Shown here in pieces: positions 1-8,986 of a DNA stretch of 64,000 nt (the first letter of the stretch is position 1; each line of letters opens with the position of its first letter). Source of the DNA: Chionoecetes opilio (lineage: Eukaryota > Arthropoda > Malacostraca > Decapoda > Majidae); NCBI GenBank assembly GCA_016584305.1, contig JACEEZ010020100.1:876429-940428 (forward strand), written 5' to 3'. Below the pieces are notes generated by a model. The model did no database searches. It was not told the origin of the DNA and saw only the letters and a list, made by a program, of their open reading frames with translations. A program made the position numbers and the translations under genes.

Positions 1-121
1 TATTTTCCTGTATCTCTGTAACTTCCTTTCAAATAGATGAATGCAGAATTGATAAGATGGCGAAGGATTGCTCGTGAATTGCCCCTGCTAAAGTGTAATA
101 CTAAATCCTATATTCCCGCAG

Positions 122-220
122 GAGAACAAGAAAGATGAATACTTATCTGACAAGCTGCCAATGGTCCTGAAGATGCTGGAAGAGTACCTGGGTAGCAAGA
201 CCTGGGTCATGGGGGAACAG
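122..220 (+). CDS. GSTM: Mu-class glutathione S-transferase, penultimate coding exon
   Basis: The exon encodes 33 residues starting ENKKDEYLSDKLP and ending SKTWVMGEQ, the helical part of the all-alpha C-terminal domain of a cytosolic GST. It is bounded by a polypyrimidine/CAG acceptor (AG at 120-121) and a GTGAGT donor at 221, and both junctions are phase 0. Mu-class GSTs conjugate reduced glutathione to electrophiles in the cytosol as dimers of about 220 residues. The glutathione-binding N-terminal domain must lie in exons to the left of the window. The last residues, GEQ, are the first three of the conserved GST motif GxxhTxxDh, which is completed by the first residues of the next exon (ITIPDF). 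This confirms that the two exons join as proposed. The class call rests on overall resemblance to mu enzymes and was not tested by alignment. Confidence 0.9.
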
Positions 221-289
221 GTGAGTGTGGCTTGATCTAGTCTTGGAGAGGTGGGATAGGATAGGACAGTAGGGTAGGATAGTAAGGAG

Positions 290-592
290 ATTTAGGAAAA
301 GTTTTTACGGCTAATAATGAGGGTAGAACAAGAAGTAACGGAATCAAACTGGAAAAGCGTAGATTTAAAAAAGAAATAGGGTAAAACAGGTTCACAAATA
401 GGGTGGTAAATGATTGGAATGGACTCGGTCGTCAGGTAGTTAGTGCGAAGTCAATTAGGGAGCTTTAAAAGGAGGCTAGATCATTTCATGGATGGGGATG
501 AAAGGTAGATATAGGTAGTGTTAAGTAACAAACTACCTCGTGTAGGTCTCACAGCCTCTTGTAACTTTCTTATACTCTTAGTCTTATATTTG
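290..592 (+). mobile_element. CR1-like LINE, 3'-end fragment
   Basis: The + strand translates, with interruptions, to the end of a CR1-type reverse transcriptase ORF: RSNGIKLEKRRFKKEIG, then FTNRVVNDWNGL and VVSAKS. These resemble the usual 'FF..RVV..WN.LP..VV' and 'FK.RLD' tail. Non-coding sequence shared by all copies follows: a GGATGGGGATGAAAG block, a GTGTAGGTCTCAC block and the CCTCTTGTAGC block. It is 5' truncated and has stops. The 3' side fades at about 590, where the octamer tail seen in the 54.3-kb copy is degraded. Confidence 0.75.
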
Positions 593-636
593 TTGTCATA
601 CTATCAATAATTGTATGGCAGTTATGATTGTTATGT

Positions 637-1074
637 TCACAGGTTGTAAAAAGTATTCATTAAGCCCATTGCTTTAACCCCTTCACGCCCAGATCTTTCC
701 TTTGCTATAAAAAATTGTTGTAGAGCCATAACATTACGAAAGGGCATGTTATAGGTGCAAATAGGATATGTTTGCAGTGCTTTTAGTATTTGCTTTTCCC
801 CCAAAAATGCATCATCATCATCATCTTCCTGTTTAAAGTCAGATTTTCCCATGATGTCTGGTGAGGTTAGACGGTCAATGATACGCTTCCAATTTTTTTG
901 TCTGCGTTCATCATTTAAATTTGTGGCAGGAGTTTTTATGCCCCGGATGCTTTTCCTGACAGGCAACCCCAGTGTTTGGCTAAGGGACACAACTAGTATT
1001 ACCAGGTCAAGGTTAGGATAATGTTGGGATCTGCTGTGTAGTGGTGTGCTCGGTGTTAAGCCCTTCACGCCCAT
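637..1074 (-). CDS. Unassigned open frame between two MITE left ends
   Basis: A 145-codon frame runs from inside one MITE end (1074) to inside another (about 740). The middle part is not MITE sequence. It reads RRQKNWKRIIDRLTSP, then an acidic run QEDDDDDAFLGEKQILKAL, and ends in residues encoded by the 674-745 MITE piece. I do not recognise it. An acidic N-terminal stretch is common in piggyBac transposases, and the flanks belong to a TTAA-type MITE, but that is only suggestive. It may equally be a chance frame in intron DNA. Confidence 0.2.
   Translation of the reverse strand: MGVKGLTPSTPLHSRSQHYPNLDLVILVVSLSQTLGLPVRKSIRGIKTPATNLNDERRQKNWKRIIDRLTSPDIMGKSDFKQEDDDDDAFLGEKQILKALQTYPICTYNMPFRNVMALQQFFIAKERSGREGVKAMGLMNTFYNL
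674..745 (+). mobile_element. TTAA-type MITE, left-end fragment
   Basis: It begins TTAACCCCTTCACGCCCAGA and follows the family through the CTTTGCTATA and AGCCATAA blocks to about ACGAAA. It then diverges with no right end. See the copy at 38141-38353 for the family description. Confidence 0.75.
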
Positions 1075-1275
1075 ATCTTTCCATTACTATATAAAATCTT
1101 CTGTTAGCCATAAAATTCCCAAAAGTAACTGAATATACCAAATGTTATAAGGATACTAACAAGGACAAGGATACTAAACAAGTTATATCTATAAAACATT
1201 GCATATATTCACTAAAAATCGTCTAATGGTGGTCAAATTACAATGGAAATTACGTTTTGGGCCTCAAGGGGTTAG
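1056..1275 (+). mobile_element. TTAA-type (piggyBac-like) MITE copy
   Basis: Starts TTAAGCCCTTCACGCCC and ends GGGCCTCAAGGGGTTAG, with one change in the right TTAA. It carries a small internal duplication around ACAAGGATACTAA. It lies in the GST intron. Confidence 0.85.
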
Positions 1276-1611
1276 GAGTTAAGCCCTAATTTCCAAATGT
1301 CTCGGGTAGTTGACCATTATGTACTGTTTTTTTCAACGAGGCAAATAAATCCTGACCCCTTGCTGCTTACTGGCTGATATTTGATGCCAGGAGAAGGGAA
1401 TACTACGCTTTTTCTAGATTTCAGCTGTATTTTATCATAGTTAACCATATTATCAGGTAAACATAGGCATAGTTTTAAGCACGAGACCTTATGATAGAAT
1501 GGAATTTTTGCCTCGTTACAAAAGATGGACTATAGTGTTAGTGATGCAGCTTGCTTCTCCTTCCTCTGCTCAACATCATTGGTGGTGGTGGTGATGGCAT
1601 GTTGGCAAGTA

Positions 1612-2029
1612 CAGGTTGAAGTTCCCAAACTCGGCAACCTCGGGACCAGCGCCGAGACGAGTAATGGAATTTTCCGACTTTTAGAACGTAGATATATTAA
1701 GGGGGAAAAAAGCATGAAAATCACATGAAAAAAATTAAGGTAGTTAGATAATCCCTCCCTACCCCGAAACTAGGTCACTGAGTCCATTATAATGTGGTGA
1801 GGGTGACGAAATTATTCTAAAAAGAGGATTGTATACTTCAATATGTAGGAAAAAAGCTATATTTCACCGATAAGAAACCAAGCGGCCTAGTGTGGTGGCA
1901 CCTAGCGGCCGACCCGGCAACTACGCGCCGGGTTTTGGGTGTTCTGCCGTGTTTTGGAAAATCCGGAACCATAGCAGAGTTTTGGGTGTTGCCGAGTCTT
2001 GGGATGCCGAGTTTGGGAACTTCAACCTG
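1612..2029. mobile_element. Pogo/Tigger-like nonautonomous element 1
   Basis: Terminal inverted repeats begin CAGGTTGAAGTTCCCAAACT at both ends, and the flanking dinucleotide is TA on both sides (1610-1611 and 2030-2031). This is the target signature of the Tc1/mariner/pogo superfamily. The 418-bp body shares both ends with the longer copy at 3314-3790 but lacks its coding stretch, so it is an internally deleted derivative. Confidence 0.8.
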
Positions 2030-2097
2030 TATGTCATTATAGAGCAATGAGAAGAGCTGAGACTTATGGACTAAATAATTTCCATGACCTTACTTCA

Positions 2098-2309
2098 TTA
2101 ACCCTTCATGCCCAGATCTTTGCTTTGCTATTAAAAAATCATACGTTGTTAGCCATAAAATCACGAAAAGTAACTGAATATACCATTTGAGTTAGTGGAC
2201 AAGGATACTAAATAGGTCATATCTATAAAATATTGCTTATACTCGCTAAAAATCGTCTAATGGTTCCCAAATTACAATGGAAATTACGTTCTGGGTCTCG
2301 AGGGGTTAA
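2098..2309 (+). mobile_element. TTAA-type (piggyBac-like) MITE copy
   Basis: A full 212-bp copy with TTAA at both ends, left end TTAACCCTTCATGCCCAG and right end GGTCTCGAGGGGTTAA. The interior matches the family throughout. Confidence 0.88.
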
Positions 2310-2454
2310 TCAGAATTGAGCTATGGATTAAAAGTAATAGAATGGAGGGTAAAATGTGAAATATATATGATGTTTCCCCTGATATCTTTCTTATAGAAGT
2401 AAATCATTCAATGGGAATTAATCTCCACTCACCACTGCTTCAAGGTTAAGTGTA

Positions 2455-2895
2455 ACTCATTTAGTATAGTTTTAGCACGTTAAGTATAGTTTTATTAGTA
2501 TTTTATTAGTTCATTTAGTATTATTAGTAGTTTTATTAGTTCATTTAGTATTATTAGTATAGTTTTATTAGTATTTTATTAGTTCATTTAGTATTATTAG
2601 TATAGTTTTATTAGTATTTTATTAGTTCATTTAGTATTAGTAGTTGTATTAGTATTTTATTAGTTAATTTAGTATTATTATAGTTGTATTAGTATTTTAT
2701 TAGTTCATTTAGTATTATTAGTATAGTTTTAGCACATTAAGTATAGTTTTATTAGTATTTTATTGGTTCATTTAGTAGTATTAGTATAGTTTTATTAGTA
2801 TTTTCTTGGTTCATTTAGTAGTATTAGTATAGTTTTATTAGTATTTTCTTAGTTCATTTAGTATTATTAGTATAGTTTTAACACATTTAGTATAA
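2455..2895. repeat. AT-rich minisatellite, unit about 43 bp
   Basis: About ten degenerate units contain TTCATTTAGTATTATTAGTA and TTTTATTAGTATTTTATTAG. Units vary by short deletions. It lies in the GST intron. Confidence 0.85.
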
Positions 2896-3034
2896 CCCTC
2901 TTAGTGACTCCCCTTTCAACACAGTCTTCAGCTAGGGTTGTGCAGTGCAATGGTAGCATTCTCTTGTCTCATAGTCACACAACACAAATTTTCTGCCGGG
3001 CTGTCAAGATCAACCATGTGAAATATAGAAAAAA

Positions 3035-3172
3035 TTGAGTTAGCAGGAAAGGAGTCTGGATAAATGCATGGATAGGGAAGAGAGGTGGATGTAGGTAGAG
3101 TTAAGTAACAGGAACTACCCCGTGTAGGTCTCACGGCCTCTTTTAGCTTCCTTATTTTCTTATGTTCTTCTT
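3035..3172 (+). mobile_element. CR1-like LINE, 3'-end fragment
   Basis: Contains the shared 3' blocks GTGGATGTAGGTAG, AACAGGAACTACC, GTGTAGGTCTCACGGCC and TAGCTTCCTTATTTTCTTAT, ending in the octamer-type tail (TTCTTATG-like). Only the last ~140 bp of the element are present. Confidence 0.75.
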
Positions 3173-3313
3173 AAATAGATAAAAGAAAATAATGCTTAAA
3201 CTCCTGTTATGTCCATCCATTCTGAATGAAACCTTTGTAGGAAATCCAGGCATCACTTACACGTACATAAACTGATTTTATTATGCACTTTCCTTTTATT
3301 ATTAAAACTACTA

Positions 3314-3790
3314 CAGGTTGAAGTTCCCAAACTCGGCAACCTCGGGACCAGCGCCGAGCCGAGTAATGGAATTTTCCGACTTTTAGAACGTAGATATATT
3401 AAGGGGAAAAAAAGCATGAAAATCACATGAACAAAATCCAACTTCTTCAAAGTCAATTTTCTCAGAAATAGTTAACACATTGTTCTTCCTTTTCTTTTCA
3501 CTTGCACCAGTAGGTGTTCCTGGACGTTTGGGAGCCATAATACCAATAACAGACCTGTAGAAGTACACAAAATAACAGTGTACACAACTCTACAGTCACA
3601 ACACCACTGAACAATAACAACAAACAAATCGGCGGGAGAAACCAAGCGGCCTAGTGTGGTGGCACCCAGCGGCCGACCCGGCAACTACGCGCCGGGTTTT
3701 GGGTGTTCTGCCGTGTTTTGGAAAATCCGGAACCATAGAGTTTTGGGTGTTGCCGAGTCTTGGGATGCCGAGTTTGGGAACTTCAACCTG
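3314..3790 (-). mobile_element. Pogo/Tigger-like element 2, with transposase start
   Basis: A 477-bp element has the same CAGGTTGAAGTTCC inverted ends as copy 1 and TA on both sides (3312-3313, 3791-3792). Its interior encodes, on the minus strand, the first part of a CENP-B/jerky-type transposase (see 3383-3538), which copy 1 lacks. Subterminal GC-rich blocks (GCGGCCGACCCGGCAACTAC near the right end) are shared by both copies. Confidence 0.82.
3383..3538 (-). pseudogene. Pogo/Tigger transposase, N-terminal remnant
   Basis: From an ATG at 3538 the frame reads MAPKRPGTPTGASEKKRK, then NNVLTISEKIDFEEV. This is the characteristic start of Tigger/CENP-B-type proteins: MAPKR, a basic run, then the first helix of the psq-type DNA-binding domain (LTI.EK...). 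It runs out after about 33 recognisable residues, and the second half of the helix-turn-helix and the whole DDE catalytic domain are missing. It is therefore a dead remnant left by internal deletion. Confidence 0.7.
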
Positions 3791-3862
3791 TATTCTAATT
3801 ACTTTACAATGTACTTACCTTGGTGATTGTAGAACACTATAGCTGTTGCTTCTCTCTGGCAG

Positions 3863-4063
3863 ATTACCATTCCAGACTTCATCTTTTATGAGGTCCTTGA
3901 CATCAATCTGCTATTGCAAAAGTCTTGCCTGGATAAGTACAAGAACCTTCGATGCTTCCACAAGCGGTTTGAGGCGCTGCCGGCCATCAAGAAGTACATG
4001 GCCTCCCCGAGGTTCATCAAGTCGCCCATCAGTGGTCCCGACGCCAAGATTGGAAACGAGTAA
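3863..4063 (+). CDS. GSTM: Mu-class glutathione S-transferase, terminal coding exon
   Basis: Sixty-six codons and a TAA stop follow an acceptor with a pyrimidine-rich tract (AG at 3861-3862). The peptide begins ITIPDFIFYEVLDINLLL, continues through LDKYKNLRCFHKRFEALPAI, and ends GPDAKIGNE. These match the usual end of mu-class enzymes: the N-capping box T-x-x-D, the D-x-N segment, the CLD..PNL-like turn, the RFEAL helix and the short C-terminal tail. With the upstream exon it supplies about 99 of roughly 220 residues. There is no frameshift or stop, so the gene looks functional here. The 3' UTR is short or interrupted: a TTAA-type MITE begins 33 bp after the stop, and I see no clear AATAAA before it. 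Confidence 0.92.
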   Translation: MTIPDFIFYEVLDINLLLQKSCLDKYKNLRCFHKRFEALPAIKKYMASPRFIKSPISGPDAKIGNE

Positions 4064-4095
4064 TGGATTGTACTCTGTCTTTCCTCTGTTCATTC

Positions 4096-4211
4096 TTAAC
4101 CCCTTCACACCCAGATCTTTCCATTAATATATAAAATCTTCTGTTAGCTATGAAATTACCAAAAGTAACTGAATAGACCAAATTAGTTAGTCGACAAGCA
4201 TACTTAACCGG

Positions 4212-4250
<39 letters not shown>

Positions 4251-4329
4251 CATTGCTTATATTCACTAAAAATTGTCTAATGGTACCCAAAACACAATGG
4301 ATATTACGTTCTGGGCCTCAAGGGGTTAA
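4096..4329 (+). mobile_element. TTAA-type MITE copy with a TA-repeat expansion
   Basis: Starts TTAACCCCTTCACACCC and ends GGCCTCAAGGGGTTAA. A (TA)n tract at about 4214-4246 replaces the usual GTCATATCTATAAAA segment and lengthens this copy by about 20 bp. It begins 33 bp after the GST stop codon. Confidence 0.88.
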
Positions 4330-4882
4330 AGATATGATTTGCATGAATATATTGGCTGCTCATTTCTGTAAATCATTAGAATACATTTTTAGAACATGGA
4401 TTGTATTTTCGTTATTGAGTCATGCAGTAAGATAGATTGAGTTTAGTTTGTATGCTATCAGTTTTATTTTGTTGTACGAATTTTCTGCATGATTTCATAG
4501 AGTAATGTTTTAGTTTTATCATAAGATCAAATCATGTTTCATAATTTGGTATTACATTTCATTGATAAAATTCATGCATATTTTCAGTGGTATTTCAGTC
4601 ATTGAACCTTGAGAATAGATTGACTTACACATTCATTCAAGTGCTCACATAAGCAATAAGGAAGAAGTGCATGATCATTCGCAAAAGAAGGGTGTGTAGT
4701 ATGTACATTTTTTCTCTTTTGATATCGCAAGAAGCTTCTTTTTTGGGTTTCTGATTTAAAACAGTGAGTAACTTTTATATTGATTTATTAGATACAGATT
4801 GAATCACACCTCTGCAGTAGCTAAAGGCAGACTGTGAAACGAAGTGGTAGAAGTGAAGGAAGGATTACACATGAGACACAGA
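4330..4882. other. AT-rich non-coding stretch downstream of GST
   Basis: No open frame with coding character and no recognised repeat. It may include distal GST 3' UTR, but no confident polyadenylation signal was identified. Confidence 0.5.
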
Positions 4883-5208
4883 CATCACATAGCATGGAAC
4901 AAGTGCACTGAGGAACATTAAGAAGGGTTGTACAGGCATCACATAGCATGGAATAAGTACACAGAGGAACATTAAGAAGGGTTGTACAGACATCACATAG
5001 CATGGAACAAGCACACAGAGGAACATCAATGAGGGTTGTACAGGCATCACATAGCATGGAACAAGCACACAGAAGAACATTAATGAGGGTTGTACAGACA
5101 TCACATAGCATGGAACAAGTACACAGAGGAACATATTAATGAGGGTTGTACAGGCATCACATAGCATGGAACAAGCACACAGAGGAACATTAATGAGGGT
5201 TGTGTTGT
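4883..5208. repeat. 54-bp minisatellite, six units
   Basis: Units start CATCACATAGCATGGAACAA at 4883, 4937, 4991, 5045, 5099 and 5155. The unit length is 54, except that the fifth unit is 56. Because 54 is a multiple of three, long minus-strand frames result, which I treat as artefacts. Confidence 0.92.
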
Positions 5209-5767
5209 GGCATGAGAGCATTGTGCAGGGACATGGCATCCTGAGACATTTATCCCGTGGACATCCTATGTATGTGGCGTGGTGGATGAGAAAAGAGGCA
5301 TGGCAATAGGTGTACATGCTTTGTATTACGAGATAGAAGGGCAGTCTGCCTTTACACCTCATCATCCATCATCAGTGCCGCGATCCCCTTTGTGGAGTCC
5401 CCTGCAAGGAATGGGCATGGCGTAAGTGGCCTGAGATTTTGCTGCACGTAATATAGCCTACCTCAGATTTTCTCATTGGTGCCTAGTTACACTTCTCCTG
5501 TTTTGTTACATATTGTTCATTTATTCTCCATACTAAAAGACTGCCTTCACTATATGGCTTGTGTGAGAAGTGTACTGGTAAGGTCTGGGCAGTGAAAGAC
5601 GAGTGTATAGAGACGAGGAGGATTAGACGGACGCGTACAGTGTCCCTGAACAAGCCATTGGGCGAGGGAGGGCTGCAGTTAGGAGAATGTATTAGGGAGG
5701 GGGTGAGGAGAGACAGACTCTAGGCTGTGGTTTAGGCCTGTTGAGCGGAAGAAAATCTGAAGAATAT
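5209..5767. other. Non-coding stretch, nothing recognised
   Basis: No convincing exon, repeat or RNA gene was seen. Confidence 0.5.
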
Positions 5768-6047
5768 TTAGAGATCAGAATGTAGATGATAGTTTGTACT
5801 GTGACGTAGATGATTGTTTGTACTGTGACTTAATGATAATTTGTACTGTGACGTAGATGATAGTTTGTACTGTGACGTAGATGATTGTTTGTACTGTGAC
5901 GTAGATGATAGTTTGTACTGTGACGTAGATGATAGTTTGTACTGTGACGTAGATGATAGTTTGTACTGTGACGTAGATGATAGTTTGTACTGTGACGTAG
6001 ATGATAGTTTGTACTGTGACGTAGATGATAGTTTGTACTGTGACCAA
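5768..6047. repeat. 24-bp minisatellite
   Basis: About eleven units of GATGATAGTTTGTACTGTGA followed by CGTA. The 24-bp length keeps several frames open on both strands. None looks like a gene. Confidence 0.93.
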
Positions 6048-6264
6048 AGAAACCTTATCAAGTAATCCAAAGTGAACTCCTAGATCTAGGCAGTGCAGTG
6101 AGGCTGCCAGAAACCTTAGGATGTTGCCATTGGGTCAAGAATATTGATGCATGCAAGCATGAACTATATAGACTTTCAAAATTATTAAATAGATTTTCAT
6201 CTTGCTTATAAAAGCAAGGTACTCGAGAAATTTTTCATAATTTCTGTAGCATGTGGAGAACCTC

Positions 6265-6477
6265 TTTACCAGTGTTGTCCCCTATGACCTCTGATGGCTG
6301 GCACATTCACCTTTTTGGCATTAAATCAATCTTTACCAATGCTGTGCCCTATGACCTCTGATGGCTGGCACATTCACCTTTTTGGCATTAAATCAATCTT
6401 TACCAGTGTTGTCCCCTATGACCTCTGATGGCTGGCACATTCACCTTTTTGGCATTAAATCAATCTTTACCAATGCT
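6265..6477. repeat. 67-bp tandem triplication
   Basis: Three nearly identical units, with CCTCTGATGGCTGGCACATT at 6288, 6355 and 6422. Confidence 0.92.
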
Positions 6478-6479
6478 GT

Positions 6480-7198
6480 AATTTCAAGATTCACTTTTAA
6501 AGGCTGTTCTTTTCTTGATATCAAATAGGATTCAATCTTGAAGCCTGCCCTTTCAAGCCTATCATATTACACCATTCTATTTTACTATACAGTCATCGTA
6601 CACAACCTCCAATTTGTGACGTCCATTCTGGAGAAACTCAAGTCTGGCCAGTAGCCTATATCTGAAAGGCTAGAATCTTGGTGCCTGATTGCAAGCCCTT
6701 GATTTTTGTTTCCATTTTAACCCTACCTCTATTCCGCACATTGGTAGAGATGTGAAGTATTTATGTATTACTTATAAAATCACACGGTATTACAAACCAC
6801 ACAAGACTTCATGGTGTAAACAAGATGCTCTGTCCTTAGAATGATGACAAAAAATTAAAAGTAGCTTAAGAAAACTGCTGCAGAGACATTATTGTGGGAT
6901 ATTTTTTTGGCTGAAACATCAAGAAGTTTGAATCTTGAAATATTAGGAGGGGAACAACCAAATGTACATGATGATTATGGTAACAGTACAGCAAATATAC
7001 GGAGAAGTGAAGCACGGACGATGCCATTGGGGTCTAGGATGGTTGCCTAGTTAAAGTGTTTCTTTCTAGTTCTACAGCCTTTGCGTCATATTTAGCCTGA
7101 AATAATTACCGTTGCCACTCTGCTAAGGAATTCTGATTGCTGCATTGAATATAACTGATAAAGCTTAATAACATTGCTTCTATACATACAAGGGCACA
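6480..7198. other. Non-coding stretch, nothing recognised
   Basis: AT-rich unique-looking DNA without an exon that I can support. Confidence 0.45.
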
Positions 7199-7272
7199 GG
7201 GAAATATGGGGGGAACCATTAGTTTTCATACATATATATATATATGAAAACTATGGTGCCCCCATATTTACC
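7199..7272. repeat. Imperfect palindrome around a TA run
   Basis: The left arm GGGAAATATGGGGGGAACCA continues to TAGTTTTCATA. It is mirrored by TATGAAAACTATGGTG and CCCCCATATTTACC, with a short TATATA loop. It would form a hairpin of about 30 bp per arm and is probably a small foldback/MITE relic. A sequence ending TTGTTCCGCCACTG just downstream (about 7304-7320) resembles a hAT end. Confidence 0.7.
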
Positions 7273-7394
7273 TGTACCCCCCCGATGCCCCCCATTTTTA
7301 CACCCCTTGTTCCGCCACTGATTGTAGGTAGGATGTCATCTTTTTTGTTGTTTTTGTGACGTAGTGTTGTTAAAAGACTGGATTTCTTTGTTAG

Positions 7395-7573
7395 CAGTGG
7401 CGCAGCTAGGTATCTATCAATGGGGGGGCATTAGGCAAGCGGAGCTCAGGGGCCACTCTGATGACATATAGAAGGATATATGCTAAGATCAGGTCAGTGG
7501 TGAGTATTAAAGCATACAGAATACGGCAGCCATGGCCAATGGGGGGGCACGTGCCCCCTGTAGCTAGGCACTG
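7395..7573. mobile_element. hAT-like short element
   Basis: The left end CAGTGGCGCAGCTAGG and the inverted right end (CAGTGCCTAGCTAC read from the right) are of the common hAT type. Poly-G blocks (GGGGGGGCA) sit inside each end. No 8-bp target duplication survives, so the copy is old or its edges are eroded. Confidence 0.6.
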
Positions 7574-8051
7574 CGGTGTGTCCTCGCCTTGGCTTGATAA
7601 CGTCATAAGGCGGCCACCTTGGATCTTATTTGTCGTATCTTATCCTATTGACGGGCTGCCTTGCAATATCTAATAAGGCTATGGAAGGGGTAAGCAAGGG
7701 TTTGTGGCTATATTCCATTATATTACTCATAAACAAAAGCCAATATGCACTATGAATTAATAAAAACGGTATTTTGGTTATGTTAAGGGGGTGTAGTCAG
7801 AGATATTCGAAGATTTCATGTAGACGAATCTATACACACACACTCCGTAAATTATATCAATCGCGATTTTTTTTCTCGCAATGAATTACGTTCCAGGATG
7901 CTTCTGACAACTATCACATCAGCTAATAGTGAAGAAAAAAAAAGCATAATAAATACAAGATGAGATGGATGAAAATAATCTTCAACCAAGTTGTTACCAA
8001 GGTTCAAATCTATCATTTCGCACCAAACTGAATGATATGGTAAACTATTCA
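7574..8051. other. Non-coding stretch before the Helitron pair
   Basis: AT-rich, with no supported feature. Confidence 0.45.
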
Positions 8052-8528
8052 TCTAATATACTATAGGAGTAGCCGTGTGTCTGTCTGTGTCTGTTTTGGG
8101 TAGCCGAAACTGTAAATTCTATTTTGATGAGAGTAGGCTCAAAAAATCGCAAATAAATCGTAGGTGGTGAGCGGCTTGGTCCCATGTCGATTGAATAATT
8201 TTAAAGGGGGATTTTGGGCTAAAAACACTTTAGGAGTATTAGATTAAAAGAAAAACTGCGGTAACGTCTTGCCACATTCCACAAACTAAGTAGACTCATG
8301 GACGTTTGTGTGCGTGTGTGAGTGAGTGTGTGTGTATGATTCCAATCGTGTTGGAATCACACGGAACACAAAGGGTTGGAATCACACGGAACGTGGTCTA
8401 CCCCGAGGAACTTTGACCAGTGACCAACGAGAGCAGCAACACGATTGGAGTTTGCAATCACATGTTGTCTAATATATACTACTACTACAAACATCAATAC
8501 ATGGGTCCGAAGGGCCCACAAGCACTAG
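8052..8528 (+). mobile_element. Nonautonomous Helitron-like element, copy 1
   Basis: A 477-bp element begins TC after an A (8051) and ends CTAG before a T. Ten nucleotides before the end is a hairpin, TGGGTCC-GAA-GGGCCCA (8502-8518). These are the three hallmarks of Helitron ends: 5' TC, a 3' hairpin followed by CTRR, and insertion between A and T. There is no coding capacity. Its 3' end abuts the 5' end of copy 2 with no intervening base. Confidence 0.75.
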
Positions 8529-8986
8529 TCTAATATACTATAGGAGTAGCCGTGTGTGTGTCTGTCTGTCTGTCTGTTTTGGGTAGCCGAAACTGTAAAT
8601 TCAATTTTAATGAGAGTAGGCTAAAAAAAATCGCAAATAAATCGTAGGTGGTAAGCGGCTTGGTCCCATGTCGATTGAATCATTTTGAAGGGGGGTTTTG
8701 GGCTAAAAACACTATAGGAGTATTAGATTACAGGAAAAACTCTGCGGTAACGTCTTGCCGCATTCCACAAACTCGGTAGACTCATGGACGTTTGTGTGAG
8801 TGTGTGTGTGTGTGTTGGAATCACACGGAACGCAAAGGGTTGGAATCACACGGAACGTGGTCTACCCCGAGACACTTTGACCAGTGACCAACGACAGCAA
8901 CAACACGATTGAAGTTTGCAATCACATGTTGTCTAATATATACTACTACTACAAATACATGGGTCCGAAGGGCCCACAAGCACTTG
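8529..8986 (+). mobile_element. Nonautonomous Helitron-like element, copy 2 (tandem)
   Basis: It repeats copy 1 from TCTAATATACTATAGGAGTA to the 3' hairpin and ends CTTG, one base different from CTAG. It differs by small indels, mainly in the TGTG/TCTG run and the CATCAA segment. The head-to-tail arrangement is what rolling-circle read-through past a terminator would leave. Confidence 0.72.

Larger units (their letters stand above)
221..3862 (+). other. Last intron of the GST gene
   Basis: The intron is 3,642 bp with GT-AG ends, between the two phase-0 GST exons. It is largely made of mobile-element remains, listed separately: two CR1-like LINE 3' fragments, three TTAA-type MITE copies or pieces, two pogo/Tigger-like elements and an AT-rich minisatellite. 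No alternative exon with a convincing reading frame was seen. Confidence 0.85.
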
